A DNA stretch of 64,000 bases from an uncultured Eubacteriales bacterium (GTDB taxonomy: Bacteria > Bacillota > Clostridia > Christensenellales > Borkfalkiaceae). Positions 37,294-45,438 of this stretch are shown piece after piece. How positions within the stretch are numbered: the stretch's first letter is position 1; every line of letters begins with the position of its first letter. Under the pieces are notes generated by a model, which ran no database searches, had not been told where the DNA came from, and was given only the letters and a program-made list of their open reading frames with translations. Where the stretch lies: positions 43,513 through 107,512 of the forward strand of contig CAJLKN010000004.1 in NCBI GenBank assembly GCA_905207235.1. Reading direction: 5' to 3'. The position numbers and the translations under genes were made by a program.

Positions 37294-38889
37294 ATGGCAA
37301 AATTAAAAAAAGGCGCGTCGCTTGCGATGTCGCAGACGGTATGTTTTTTCAAACAGACGTTCCGCCGTCATACGCACGATGAATATGCGGAATTCGTTAC
37401 CCGCGGAGTAAACAGGCAGGATTACTTCCACAGGAAGTATCCCTGGTTTTATATTCGCCTTTTTGCCGCATGCATAATACTGTTTGCGGTTTATCTGTTA
37501 ATCATCCGCTTTACGTCAAACGAACTATTCTCGCCGACGGTAATACTTTTTGCGGCGCTTGCGTTCAATATACCCTTTCTCGTTCTAATATACGAGATAT
37601 ACCCTCGCGGCGATCTGAGCCTTCTCAAAGTCTTTATGGCTCTGCTGATAGGCGGCACGGGCGCGTGCGTCGTAACGCAGATTTTCTATGCTTTGTTGCA
37701 GCTTTCAAACGAATGGCTGTTTGCGCTTTACGCAGGTTTTGCCGAGGAGTTTTCCAAAGCCGTAGCAGTAATAATAATTCTTGCGGTCATTAAAACGAAG
37801 CAGCCGCTGGTTGGATTTATCATGGGCGTGGCGGTCGGTTGCGGCTTTTCGGTGGTTGAGGATATGGGCTATATTTTCGTCTATTCCAACGAACTTCCCG
37901 CAATAAACATAACAACGACGATAACTCTCTTTTTCGACAGAGGACTTACCGCACTCTGCACGCATTCCGTGTGGACGGCGGCGGTCGGCTGGGCATATTG
38001 CTTTTTTAAAAGACCTTTTATAAATCCGCTGTTCTATCTGACGTTTGCCGGCAGTTTTGCGCTTCATGCACTGTGGAACATGCCCTTTTACGGCGTTACA
38101 GAATATATTATTACGGCAATTTGCGTCGCCGTTGCGCTTGTTTTTGAAATTATAGTAATTTACAAAGGCAGAAAGGCAATGTTCGACGAGGCGGGCGAGC
38201 AACCCACGCCCGAATTTTTCCGCTCCGACGAGCAGTCCTTAAAGAAGAATAAACAATATTACGTTCATGTCGGGCATTTAAGTTTATCCGTTGCCGCGGT
38301 GCTTATGTCGTTTATCGCTATTATCTATTGCGCAATTCCCTTCCGCGAAACCTATTACAGCCAGACTTTTACCGACAAGCAGGAATTTATTTCCTTCATG
38401 CAGGACGGCTACGCGCTGACCGATGATTTCGACAGGGAGTACGACGAAAATCTTCCCGACAGTTCAAGCACGTCTGTGGACGGCGTAACAACTGCCGTAA
38501 CGCAGAAAGTAGAGCAGGACGGCTTTACATATTATTACTCGTATAACGTCGCTGGCGACGGTAATATTTCTTTCTATTTCCTTACAGAAATAAGCGTCGA
38601 TATAACGACGGATACGGGCGTTTATAGGTATTTCAAAGAAGATTTGTACGACGCTCACGGAATAATTTACGCTTCATATTTCCGCGTTCGCTCGGACGTA
38701 ACAGGTTTCAATTTGTCCGCGACAAATGACGAGGTTACCGCATTTATATATAACCCCGCCTTTAAAATCGATTATTCGCAACCGCAGTATGCCGTGCTTT
38801 TCTACGTGTTTGCGGGAATAGCAGGCTGTGCGCTAGCGATGTATATTATATTCTACATAGTATCGAGGAGGATAAAAGATGCTGAATGA
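37294..38889 (+). CDS. PrsW family intramembrane metalloprotease
   Basis: A 531-residue polytopic protein. The PrsW catalytic region is visible: AGFAEEFSKAVAV (motif EEXXK) at about residues 149-161, GFSVVEDMGYIFVY (FxxxE) at about 185-198 and HSVWTAAVGWAYC plus HALWN histidines further on. At least nine membrane helices are predicted. PrsW proteases cleave anti-sigma factors or other membrane substrates in response to stress. A C-terminal extracytoplasmic domain of about 160 residues (residues 345-500) precedes a final helix, possibly a sensor. It separates mtaB from HIT, which are often adjacent. Confidence 0.9.
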   Translation: MAKLKKGASLAMSQTVCFFKQTFRRHTHDEYAEFVTRGVNRQDYFHRKYPWFYIRLFAACIILFAVYLLIIRFTSNELFSPTVILFAALAFNIPFLVLIYEIYPRGDLSLLKVFMALLIGGTGACVVTQIFYALLQLSNEWLFALYAGFAEEFSKAVAVIIILAVIKTKQPLVGFIMGVAVGCGFSVVEDMGYIFVYSNELPAINITTTITLFFDRGLTALCTHSVWTAAVGWAYCFFKRPFINPLFYLTFAGSFALHALWNMPFYGVTEYIITAICVAVALVFEIIVIYKGRKAMFDEAGEQPTPEFFRSDEQSLKKNKQYYVHVGHLSLSVAAVLMSFIAIIYCAIPFRETYYSQTFTDKQEFISFMQDGYALTDDFDREYDENLPDSSSTSVDGVTTAVTQKVEQDGFTYYYSYNVAGDGNISFYFLTEISVDITTDTGVYRYFKEDLYDAHGIIYASYFRVRSDVTGFNLSATNDEVTAFIYNPAFKIDYSQPQYAVLFYVFAGIAGCALAMYIIFYIVSRRIKDAE

Positions 38890-39217
38890 TAATTGCGTAT
38901 TCTGTAAGATAATAAAGGGCGAAATCCCTTCGCAGAAAGTTTATGAAGACGATTTAATGCTCGTATTCAAGGATATTGAGCCTAAGGCAAAGGTTCACCT
39001 TCTCGCCGTACCCAAAATGCATTTCAAGCTCATTTCGGAGGCGGGAGAGGAAGGACTTTCCGTCATTGAACATATGCTCTCCGTTATACCCGAAGTTGCA
39101 GAAAAGAACGGCTGCGGCGGCGGTTACAGGCTTGTAATCAATCAGGGCGACGACGCTGGTCAGACAGTTTTCCATCTTCATATTCACATACTCGGCGGCG
39201 AAAATCTGCCCTGGTAA
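38879..39217 (+). CDS. HIT family hydrolase (Hint-like)
   Basis: A 112-residue histidine-triad protein that hydrolyses purine nucleoside phosphoramidates and related adenylates. CVFCKIIKGEIPSQKVYEDD begins the protein and HLHIHILGGENLPW ends it, giving the His triad. The first two cysteines (CVFC) would bind zinc in Hint-type proteins. It overlaps the PrsW gene by 11 bases. HIT genes commonly follow mtaB in Firmicutes. Confidence 0.95.
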   Translation: MLNDNCVFCKIIKGEIPSQKVYEDDLMLVFKDIEPKAKVHLLAVPKMHFKLISEAGEEGLSVIEHMLSVIPEVAEKNGCGGGYRLVINQGDDAGQTVFHLHIHILGGENLPW

Positions 39218-39235
39218 TTACTTTCAGGTATAAAA

Positions 39236-40063
39236 ATGGATTATATAATTAAAAGCAGCGGACTTCAGGTTACGGTAACCGACGAGGGCGGCAGCATGCG
39301 CTCTATTATTTATCTCCCTACGGGCGAGGAGCGCCTCTGGCAGGGCGGCGAGGCATGGACCAGTCGCGACGTGGTTATTTTCCCTATCATCGGGCACGCC
39401 CAGCCTTATACGGTCGCGGGTAAAACTTACAGCCTTAAATCGCACGGAATAATTCGTTACCGCACGCTTAAAGTGCGCGATATCGGCGACGATTTTATCG
39501 AATTCGGCTTTAATTCCGACGAACAAACGCTCAAAGATTATCCTTACGAGTTTTTGTTTGTGCTTCGCTATGAAGTAAGAGATTTTTCGCTTAAAGTTAC
39601 CTATTTCATTCAGTCTCTCGGCGGCAAAATGCCCTTTTATGTCGGCGGACATCCCGGCATGAAAGCTCCCGGCGGCGAGGCTATGATAGAGTTTTCCAAC
39701 CGCGAACATCCGCTCATTTATCCCGTTGGCGAGGACGGCTCTGTCGCGCCCGACGGCATAAAGCGCATGATTTTAAACAAGGAATTTTTTGCTCAATGCA
39801 AAACCTTGCAGATGGGCAACCTTTCTGGCGGCAGCATAAAAATGAGCACGGCTGACGGGTTTACAACCGAATACTCATCGTCGTGCCCCATTTACGCATT
39901 CTGGTCCAACGAAAAAGAGGGCGACTATGTCTGCGTAGAGCCGTGGTGGGGAATAAACGATTTTTCCGCCGCGCCGAGGGAGCTTTCCTTAAAGCCTTTC
40001 ATAAATTTCGACGACGGTGCGGGGCAGGCTTTTTCTTACCTTCTCACCATATCCAAAAACTGA
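39236..40063 (+). CDS. Aldose 1-epimerase family protein (LacX-like)
   Basis: A 275-residue beta-sandwich protein of the galactose-mutarotase superfamily. Markers are the GEERLWQGGEAWTSRDVVIFPIIG segment near the start, SHGIIRYRTLKV (the active-site His), FYVGGHPGMKAPG and VCVEPWWGINDF with the acidic catalytic residue region. The form resembles LacX/YihR-like relatives rather than GalM itself. It presumably interconverts sugar anomers; the sugar is unknown. It follows HIT by 18 bases and ends the prmA operon. Confidence 0.87.
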   Translation: MDYIIKSSGLQVTVTDEGGSMRSIIYLPTGEERLWQGGEAWTSRDVVIFPIIGHAQPYTVAGKTYSLKSHGIIRYRTLKVRDIGDDFIEFGFNSDEQTLKDYPYEFLFVLRYEVRDFSLKVTYFIQSLGGKMPFYVGGHPGMKAPGGEAMIEFSNREHPLIYPVGEDGSVAPDGIKRMILNKEFFAQCKTLQMGNLSGGSIKMSTADGFTTEYSSSCPIYAFWSNEKEGDYVCVEPWWGINDFSAAPRELSLKPFINFDDGAGQAFSYLLTISKN

Positions 40064-40128
40064 TTTAAACTGGCAAAAGAAAATTTGGTTGCGTTCAATA
40101 ACTAAAAATTTATAATATTTTATTTTAA

Positions 40129-40160
40129 GTCGCGGGCAAATTGCCCGCGGCTTTCCTTAT
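40129..40160 (+). terminator. Probable terminator of the prmA-epimerase operon
   Basis: Nine-base stem CGCGGGCAA / TTGCCCGCG with almost no loop, then GCTTTCCTTATT. The T-tract is interrupted. Confidence 0.6.
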
Positions 40161-40544
40161 TGAATTTGTGTTGTCGCTTTTATATACAAAAATATATAAC
40201 TTTAATTAAATAGGCGTCAGTCTGCTTGTTTGCGCTATGCATTTAGGGTTTTTAACGTGTGTTTGCAGTTTAAATTATTTTTGGTGTTTAGCGCCTTGTT
40301 AAAATTAGTTGTTTTTATAAGGTTTTTGACTATTTTACACAATGCATTGTTGTAGCTTGCTAAATACAAGCTATTCAGCAAATTTATAAGTGGGTTAGAT
40401 TAAATCATTCAAACTGTCAATTTGCGGTGCAAAATTATTATATGTTTTGTTCCAAGTGTCATAACTGTACGAAATTCAACAATGTTTTATGTGTTTAGTA
40501 AGGAATGTAAGGTATTCATTGTTACTTTATAGGAATGTTCGCGC

Positions 40545-40573
40545 TTGACAACGGGCGATATTTAAAATATAAT
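40545..40573 (+). promoter_or_regulatory. Full-consensus sigma-A promoter of the DtxR-type regulator
   Basis: TTGACA (40545-40550), exactly 17 bases, TATAAT (40568-40573): a perfect match in both hexamers. Such a strong promoter on a regulator gene suggests repression by a bound protein. No DtxR or MntR operator palindrome is obvious around it. Confidence 0.88.
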
Positions 40574-40599
40574 TTAATAAAAATTTTGCGGGGCGGGCG

Positions 40600-40968
40600 A
40601 TGAAAAACAGCGAATCCAAAGAAATGTATTTAGAGACAATCTTGCTTTTAAAAAACAGCGGAAAAAGAGTGCGCGCCATCGACGTGGCAACGCAGTTAGG
40701 TTATTCGCGTCCCAGCGTCTCGCGCGCAGTTAATATTTTAAAGCAGGGCGGTTACATATCGGTCGGCAGCGACGGAGAACTTAATTTAACAGAGGCTGGT
40801 CGGGCAAGGGCGGAAGATATTTATGACCGGCACAAAGTAATTTGCGACCTTCTGGTTATGACGGGTGCCGAACTTTCCCTCGCCGAAGAAAACGCCTGCC
40901 GCATAGAGCATGTCATCTCGCCCGAGCTCTTTGAAGTGCTAAAAAAATACGTCAAAGAGCATTCATAA
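40600..40968 (+). CDS. DtxR/MntR-family metal-dependent transcriptional regulator
   Basis: The 122-residue protein has the winged helix of the DtxR family (ESKEMYLETILLLKNSGKRVRAIDVATQLGYSRPSVSRAVNILKQGGYI...) and the dimerisation helices with metal ligand residues (YDRHKVICDLL, EENACRIEHVISPELFEVL). It lacks the C-terminal SH3-like domain, as MntR does. It would sense iron or manganese; no transporter gene adjoins it. Both neighbours are far away (537 and 641 bases), so it is monocistronic. Confidence 0.92.
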   Translation: MKNSESKEMYLETILLLKNSGKRVRAIDVATQLGYSRPSVSRAVNILKQGGYISVGSDGELNLTEAGRARAEDIYDRHKVICDLLVMTGAELSLAEENACRIEHVISPELFEVLKKYVKEHS

Positions 40969-41102
40969 CTTTGATCAGATTAATTTAAAATGCGGCGGGT
41001 TTAGTTAATTTTCAAGTGTTCATATGCCCAGCTTTTTATACGAGCATATCGGCATAAATTTCAGCGCGCTTTTCTGCTTTAATATCGGTTTTTTTTAGTT
41101 TT

Positions 41103-41142
41103 TGCGCGCCCCGACCTTTTGTTCGGGGCGCGCGTTATTGTT
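41103..41142 (+). terminator. Rho-independent terminator downstream of the DtxR-type gene
   Basis: GCGCGCCCCGA and TCGGGGCGCGC form an 11-base stem with a CCTTTTGT loop, followed by GTTATTGTTT. Confidence 0.78.
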
Positions 41143-41549
41143 TAATTGTACCTTTATTTAACCAAAATAAAAAGCGCATTTTGCGTTTTTACTTATCCGT
41201 GTAACTTTTATTGCAAATATAGCCTTTTTATTATAAGCGACTGTCCGACTGAATTAAGGTATTAAATTTATACCTGACTTATTTATATCTTCCGACGTGC
41301 GCAAATTCATTTTATATTACAGACAATAATCTCTTGCAAAATGCAGCCCGAACTCCTCACCAAGACTGATAAAACGCAGTTCTATGTTAAAATAAATTAA
41401 ATCCAGAGCTGTTCAGTTAATATAATTAATAAAATATAGTAGAGATATAAAGATAATTTCAACTGCTAAAATACAGCCAATAAAATTCAGCCAAGATTTT
41501 GGATAAGCAGGATTGACAAAATATCGTCCCCGCGTAGATTATTTTAGCT

Positions 41550-41587
41550 GATAAAAAATACAGCCCCGACCGAAAGGTCGGGGCTGC
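41550..41587 (-). terminator. Rho-independent terminator of the por gene
   Basis: On the minus strand CAGCCCCGACC / GGTCGGGGCTG form an 11-base stem with a four-base loop (TTTC), followed by TATTTTTTATC. It lies 23 bases past the por stop codon. Confidence 0.9.
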
Positions 41588-41609
41588 AATTATTTATAGG
41601 AGGTTTCTA

Positions 41610-44600
41610 TTATTTGCCTGCGAGCTTCTTGTATTCAGCAAGACGTTCTCTTGCGGACTCTTCGGTCTTCTTGAAGAGTTCAGCGGCAACTTCTGCGCCC
41701 TGCGTCTTGACAAGCGAGGAGTATCTCGTTTCGCCTGCAAGGAATGCCTGGTAGTCGCCCGTAGGATCCTTGCTGTCGAGCGTGAATACTTCGCCCTGAG
41801 GATTATACCTGTAAAGCTGCCAGTAACCGCAGTCAACAGCTGCCTTCTCTTCGAGCTGGCTCTTGGTCATGTTGATACCATGGTTGATGCAAGGAGCGTA
41901 GCAGATGATGATGGAAGGTCCGTGATATGCTTCGGCTTCGCTTATAGCTTTGAGGAACTGTGCGGGGTTGGAGCCCATAGCGCACTGAGCAACGTAAACA
42001 TATCCGTAGCTCTTTGCGATCATGCCCAAATCCTTCTTCTTAACTCTCTTACCTGCGGAAGCGAACTTGGCAACTGCGCCGATGTTCGTAGCCTTGGAAG
42101 CCTGACCGCCGGTGTTGGAGTAAACTTCGGTGTCGAGTACGAGGACGTTTACGTCTTCGCCGGAAGCGAGTACGTGGTCAAGTCCGCCGTAACCGATATC
42201 GTATGCCCAGCCGTCGCCGCCGAATATCCAGATGGACTTCTTAGCGAGGCAGTCCTTACTGTCAAGGATTTCCTTAGCGACTGCAGCCTTGCTCTTCTGG
42301 CAAGCCTCAACGAGTTCAGCGGCAGCCTTCTTGGAAGCCTCTCTGTCATTGAATGCTGCAAGGTAAGCTTCGCATGCGGGCTTAGCTGCTTCATCTTCTG
42401 CTGCAAGAGCTTCAACCTTAACTTTAAGTGCGTTTCTTCTTGCGGTGTATGCAAGGTTCATGCCATAGCCGAACTCTGCGTTATCTTCGAACAAGCTGTT
42501 AGCCCAAGCGGGACCGTGGCCTGCTTTGTTGGTGGTGTAAGGGCATGTAGGGGAAGAACCGCCGTAAATCGACGAGCAACCCGTAGCGTTAGCTATAATC
42601 ATGTCTTCGCCGAAGAGCTGGGTGATTACCTTTACATAAGGCGTTTCGCCGCAGCCTGCGCATGCGCCGGAGAACTCAAACAAAGGAGTGCAGAACTGGC
42701 AACCCTTGACGGTGTCTTTCTTGAATTTTGAGGTATCGACGTCGGGAAGTTCGACAGCGAAATCCCAGTTCTTGTCTTCGCCCTTTTCAAGGGAGGTTTC
42801 AAGGGGAACCATCTTGATTGCACCGCCGTCCTTTACAGGGCAGACGGTTGCGCAGACGCCGCATCCCATGCAGTCGAGAGGGGATACCTGCATTCTGTAT
42901 TCATATCCTGCAAGACCGATTGCAGCCTTGGTTTCGAAAGTTGCGGGCTTGTCTGCGCCGACTTTAACAAGTGCGGGACGGAGGCAAGCGTGAGGGCATA
43001 CGAACGAGCAGGTGCCGCACTGTACGCACTTTGCAAGGTCGATTTCGGGTACGGTAACCGCAACGCCGCGCTTTTCGAACTTGGTCGTGCCTGTGGGAAC
43101 GTGTCCGTCTGCATTGAACTGCGAGGACTTGAGTTTGTCGCCTTCGAGGTAGAGGATGGGTTTGATGATTTCCTGATAGTACTTGTCCGCATGACCCTTT
43201 ACCATCTCTGCGCCCGTCGTAGCATTTGCCCACGATGCGGGAACGTCAATTTTCTTAAGGTTGTCGCCTGCTGCGGAATCGATTGCGTCGTAGTTCATCT
43301 GAACGACTGCGTCGCCCTTTCTGCCGAATGACTTTTTAGCCATGTACTTCATGTACTCGACTGCTTTGTCGTAAGGCATGATCTGGGGATTTACGCGGAA
43401 GAATGCCGACTGAAGAATGGTGTTTGTTCTGCCCTTCAAGCCGAGCTTTCCTGCGATGTGGATAGCGTCGATTACATAGAGGTTGATTTTCTTTGTAGCA
43501 ATATCGCGCTTAACTTTTGCGGGAAGGAATTCTTCAAGTTTTTCAACCGTAGTTGCGTCGGTGTTGAGAAGGAACGTACCGCCTTCCTTGATGTCGCTCG
43601 TCATATCGTATCTGGTGATGTACGAAGGGTTGGAGCACTGAACGAAGTCAGCGGAATCGATTAAGTATTCGCTCTGAATGGGCGTATCGCCGAAGCGGAG
43701 GTGGGATACGGTGATACCGCCGGACTTCTTCGAGTCATAGAAGAAGTAAGCCTGAGCGTGCTTGTCCGTATGGTCGCCGATTATCTTGATGGAGTTCTTG
43801 TTAGCGCCTACGGTACCGTCGGAGCCGAGACCGTAGAACTTGCAGGAGGTGGAACCTGCGGGAGCAGCGTCAAACTTTTCGGAGAAGTCGAGCGAGGTGT
43901 TGGTAACGTCGTCGTAGATACCGATTGTGAAGTGGTTCTTAGGTGAGGTCTGTTCAAGGTTCTTGTAAACTGCAAGTACCATGGAAGGGGTGAATTCCTT
44001 CGAGCCGAGGCCGTAACGACCGCCTACAACCTTTATATTGGTAATGCCCTTTTCGATGAGGGAGGAGCATACGTCGAGGTAAAGAGGTTCGCCGAGCGAG
44101 CCGGGTTCCTTCGTTCTGTCGAGAACTGCAATCTTTTTGCAGGTTTCGGGGATAGCTGCGACGAATGCGTCTGCAACGAAGGGACGATAAAGTCTTACTT
44201 TGATAAGACCGTACTTCTTGCCCATCGTGTTGAGCTTGTTGATGCTCTCTTCGATAGTTTCGCAACCCGAACCCATGCAGACGATAACTTCTTCAGCGTC
44301 CTTTGCGCCGACATAGTCGAAGAGGTGATACTTTCTGCCGCACTTTGCAGAAACGACGTCCATCATCTTCTGAACGATTGCGGGGGTAGCTGCATAGTAG
44401 CTGTTGGCAGTTTCCCTGTTCTGGAAGTAAGTATCGCTGTTCTGAGCGGTACCCTTCTGGATGGGGTGTTCGGGGTTGAGCGCGCGGCTTTTGAAATCAG
44501 CGATATCTTTGTCGAGACCTACCTCGTCGCAGATTGCGCGGATTTCTGCATAGTTGTCTGTTTCGTCCCAAACATCGATTTTAGCAACTTCGTGCGAGGT

Positions 44601-45119
44601 TCTGAAACCGTCGAAGAAGTTGATGAAGGGAACTTTAGCTTTGAGGGTGGACAGGTGAGCAACGAGTGCGAGGTCCATAACTTCCTGAACGGAAGAGTCG
44701 CAAAGCATTGCAAAGCCCGTCTGGCGGCAAGCCATAACGTCGGCGTGGTCGCCGAATATGTTGAGCGAATGAGCCGCAAGCGCGCGCGCCGAAACGTGCA
44801 TAACCATGGGCATGAGTTCGCCTGAAATCTTGTACATATTGGGGATCATCAACAGCAGACCCTGAGACGCCGTGTAAGTGGTGGTAAGGGCGCCTGCGCA
44901 GAGCGAGCCGTGAACGGCGCCCGCTGCGCCGCCTTCGGACTGCATTTCAGCAATCTTAACGGTCTGACCCCACATGTTGGTTCTGCCTGCGGTAGCCCAT
45001 TCATCCGCAATCTCCGCCATAGGAGAGGAAGGAGTGATGGGATAAATCGCTGCTACTTCCGAAAAAGCATACGCAACGTGGCTGGCGGCGGTATTGCCGT
45101 CGATAGTCAATTTTTTCAT
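41610..45119 (-). CDS. nifJ: Pyruvate:ferredoxin (flavodoxin) oxidoreductase, single-chain
   Basis: Oxidises pyruvate to acetyl-CoA and CO2 and passes electrons to ferredoxin, the core of anaerobic fermentation. The 1169-residue homodimeric form has the domains in order: TIDGNTAASHVAYAFSEVAAIYPITPSSPMAE (pyrimidine-binding), the transketolase-C-like and EKR linker regions, two ferredoxin clusters (CVQCGTCSFVCPHAC and CMGCGVCATVCPVK at about residues 700-770), and the TPP domain with the proximal cluster ligands CAGCGE and NATGCSSIYGG and the TPP motif GGDGWAYDIGYGG. ATG at 45119 has AGGAGGTTT upstream. Its promoter is a perfect consensus, as suits a very abundant enzyme. Confidence 0.97.
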   Translation of the reverse strand: MKKLTIDGNTAASHVAYAFSEVAAIYPITPSSPMAEIADEWATAGRTNMWGQTVKIAEMQSEGGAAGAVHGSLCAGALTTTYTASQGLLLMIPNMYKISGELMPMVMHVSARALAAHSLNIFGDHADVMACRQTGFAMLCDSSVQEVMDLALVAHLSTLKAKVPFINFFDGFRTSHEVAKIDVWDETDNYAEIRAICDEVGLDKDIADFKSRALNPEHPIQKGTAQNSDTYFQNRETANSYYAATPAIVQKMMDVVSAKCGRKYHLFDYVGAKDAEEVIVCMGSGCETIEESINKLNTMGKKYGLIKVRLYRPFVADAFVAAIPETCKKIAVLDRTKEPGSLGEPLYLDVCSSLIEKGITNIKVVGGRYGLGSKEFTPSMVLAVYKNLEQTSPKNHFTIGIYDDVTNTSLDFSEKFDAAPAGSTSCKFYGLGSDGTVGANKNSIKIIGDHTDKHAQAYFFYDSKKSGGITVSHLRFGDTPIQSEYLIDSADFVQCSNPSYITRYDMTSDIKEGGTFLLNTDATTVEKLEEFLPAKVKRDIATKKINLYVIDAIHIAGKLGLKGRTNTILQSAFFRVNPQIMPYDKAVEYMKYMAKKSFGRKGDAVVQMNYDAIDSAAGDNLKKIDVPASWANATTGAEMVKGHADKYYQEIIKPILYLEGDKLKSSQFNADGHVPTGTTKFEKRGVAVTVPEIDLAKCVQCGTCSFVCPHACLRPALVKVGADKPATFETKAAIGLAGYEYRMQVSPLDCMGCGVCATVCPVKDGGAIKMVPLETSLEKGEDKNWDFAVELPDVDTSKFKKDTVKGCQFCTPLFEFSGACAGCGETPYVKVITQLFGEDMIIANATGCSSIYGGSSPTCPYTTNKAGHGPAWANSLFEDNAEFGYGMNLAYTARRNALKVKVEALAAEDEAAKPACEAYLAAFNDREASKKAAAELVEACQKSKAAVAKEILDSKDCLAKKSIWIFGGDGWAYDIGYGGLDHVLASGEDVNVLVLDTEVYSNTGGQASKATNIGAVAKFASAGKRVKKKDLGMIAKSYGYVYVAQCAMGSNPAQFLKAISEAEAYHGPSIIICYAPCINHGINMTKSQLEEKAAVDCGYWQLYRYNPQGEVFTLDSKDPTGDYQAFLAGETRYSSLVKTQGAEVAAELFKKTEESARERLAEYKKLAGK

Positions 45120-45193
45120 CAAGAAACCTCCGATAAAAATATAATTATATTGTTTTTTTCGTATTGGTAAAATATGCGGCCGCAAAATTATAC

Positions 45194-45219
45194 GGGTACG
45201 CATACAGGCGCACGTACCC
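45194..45219 (-). promoter_or_regulatory. Hairpin in the por 5' leader
   Basis: GGGTACG and CGTACCC form a seven-base stem within the untranslated leader of about 115 bases; a ten-base palindrome TGCGGCCGCA follows at 45175-45184. This may stabilise the message or bind a regulator. No known riboswitch matches. Confidence 0.5.
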
Positions 45220-45241
45220 AACCGCATTATTATACATTACA

Positions 45242-45270
45242 ATTATAAAACACAGACTTGTAAATGTCAA
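45242..45270 (-). promoter_or_regulatory. Full-consensus sigma-A promoter of por
   Basis: On the minus strand TTGACA (45270-45265), a 17-base spacer and TATAAT (45247-45242). Confidence 0.9.
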
Positions 45271-45381
45271 CACACAAATCAAATTTTTTTACCTTCGCGG
45301 CGCAGCTTGTCGCGCTTTTTCTCTTTGTGCGGCAAAAGGCAAAATTTTATTGCCCTTTCACATTTTTATAATAATAATTTG

Positions 45382-45410
45382 TTGTTAAAAGGCGCGCAAT
45401 TTGTTATAAT
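45382..45410 (+). promoter_or_regulatory. sigma-A promoter of the ECF transporter operon
   Basis: TTGTTA (45382-45387), a 17-base spacer and TATAAT (45405-45410). Transcription would start near 45417, which rules out the ATG at 45415 and supports ATG 45439 as the ecfA start. Confidence 0.75.
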
Positions 45411-45438
45411 TCATATGAATAAATTGAAGGAAATTAAG

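Larger units (their letters stand above)
40064..40599 (+). other. 536-base intergenic region before the DtxR-type gene
   Basis: A/T-rich. It holds a hairpin CGCGGGCAA / TTGCCCGCG at about 40131-40151 followed by GCTTTCCTT (probable weak terminator of the prmA operon), a small dyad TAGCTTG / CAAGCTA at 40353-40373, and the promoter at 40545-40573. I see no reading frame, tRNA or recognised RNA in the rest. Confidence 0.7.
40969..41609 (+). other. 641-base intergenic region between the regulator and por
   Basis: Contains two strong hairpins listed separately (41104-41141 and 41555-41587). The 250 bases between them are A/T-rich and carry several short look-alike words of the form AAAA(T)NCAGCC (near 41338, 41468, 41484 and 41557). 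No reading frame of note, tRNA or known RNA is seen. Confidence 0.65.

Noticed and set aside
41510..41545. TTGACA with TAGATT 16 bases on, running toward por on the plus strand
   Set aside because: The -10 is poor and the por terminator hairpin follows at once; no product is evident.
40064..41609. Possible tRNA or other structured RNA in the two long gaps
   Set aside because: No TTCGANTC-type T-loop, no cloverleaf and no known riboswitch core was found; only simple hairpins and terminators.
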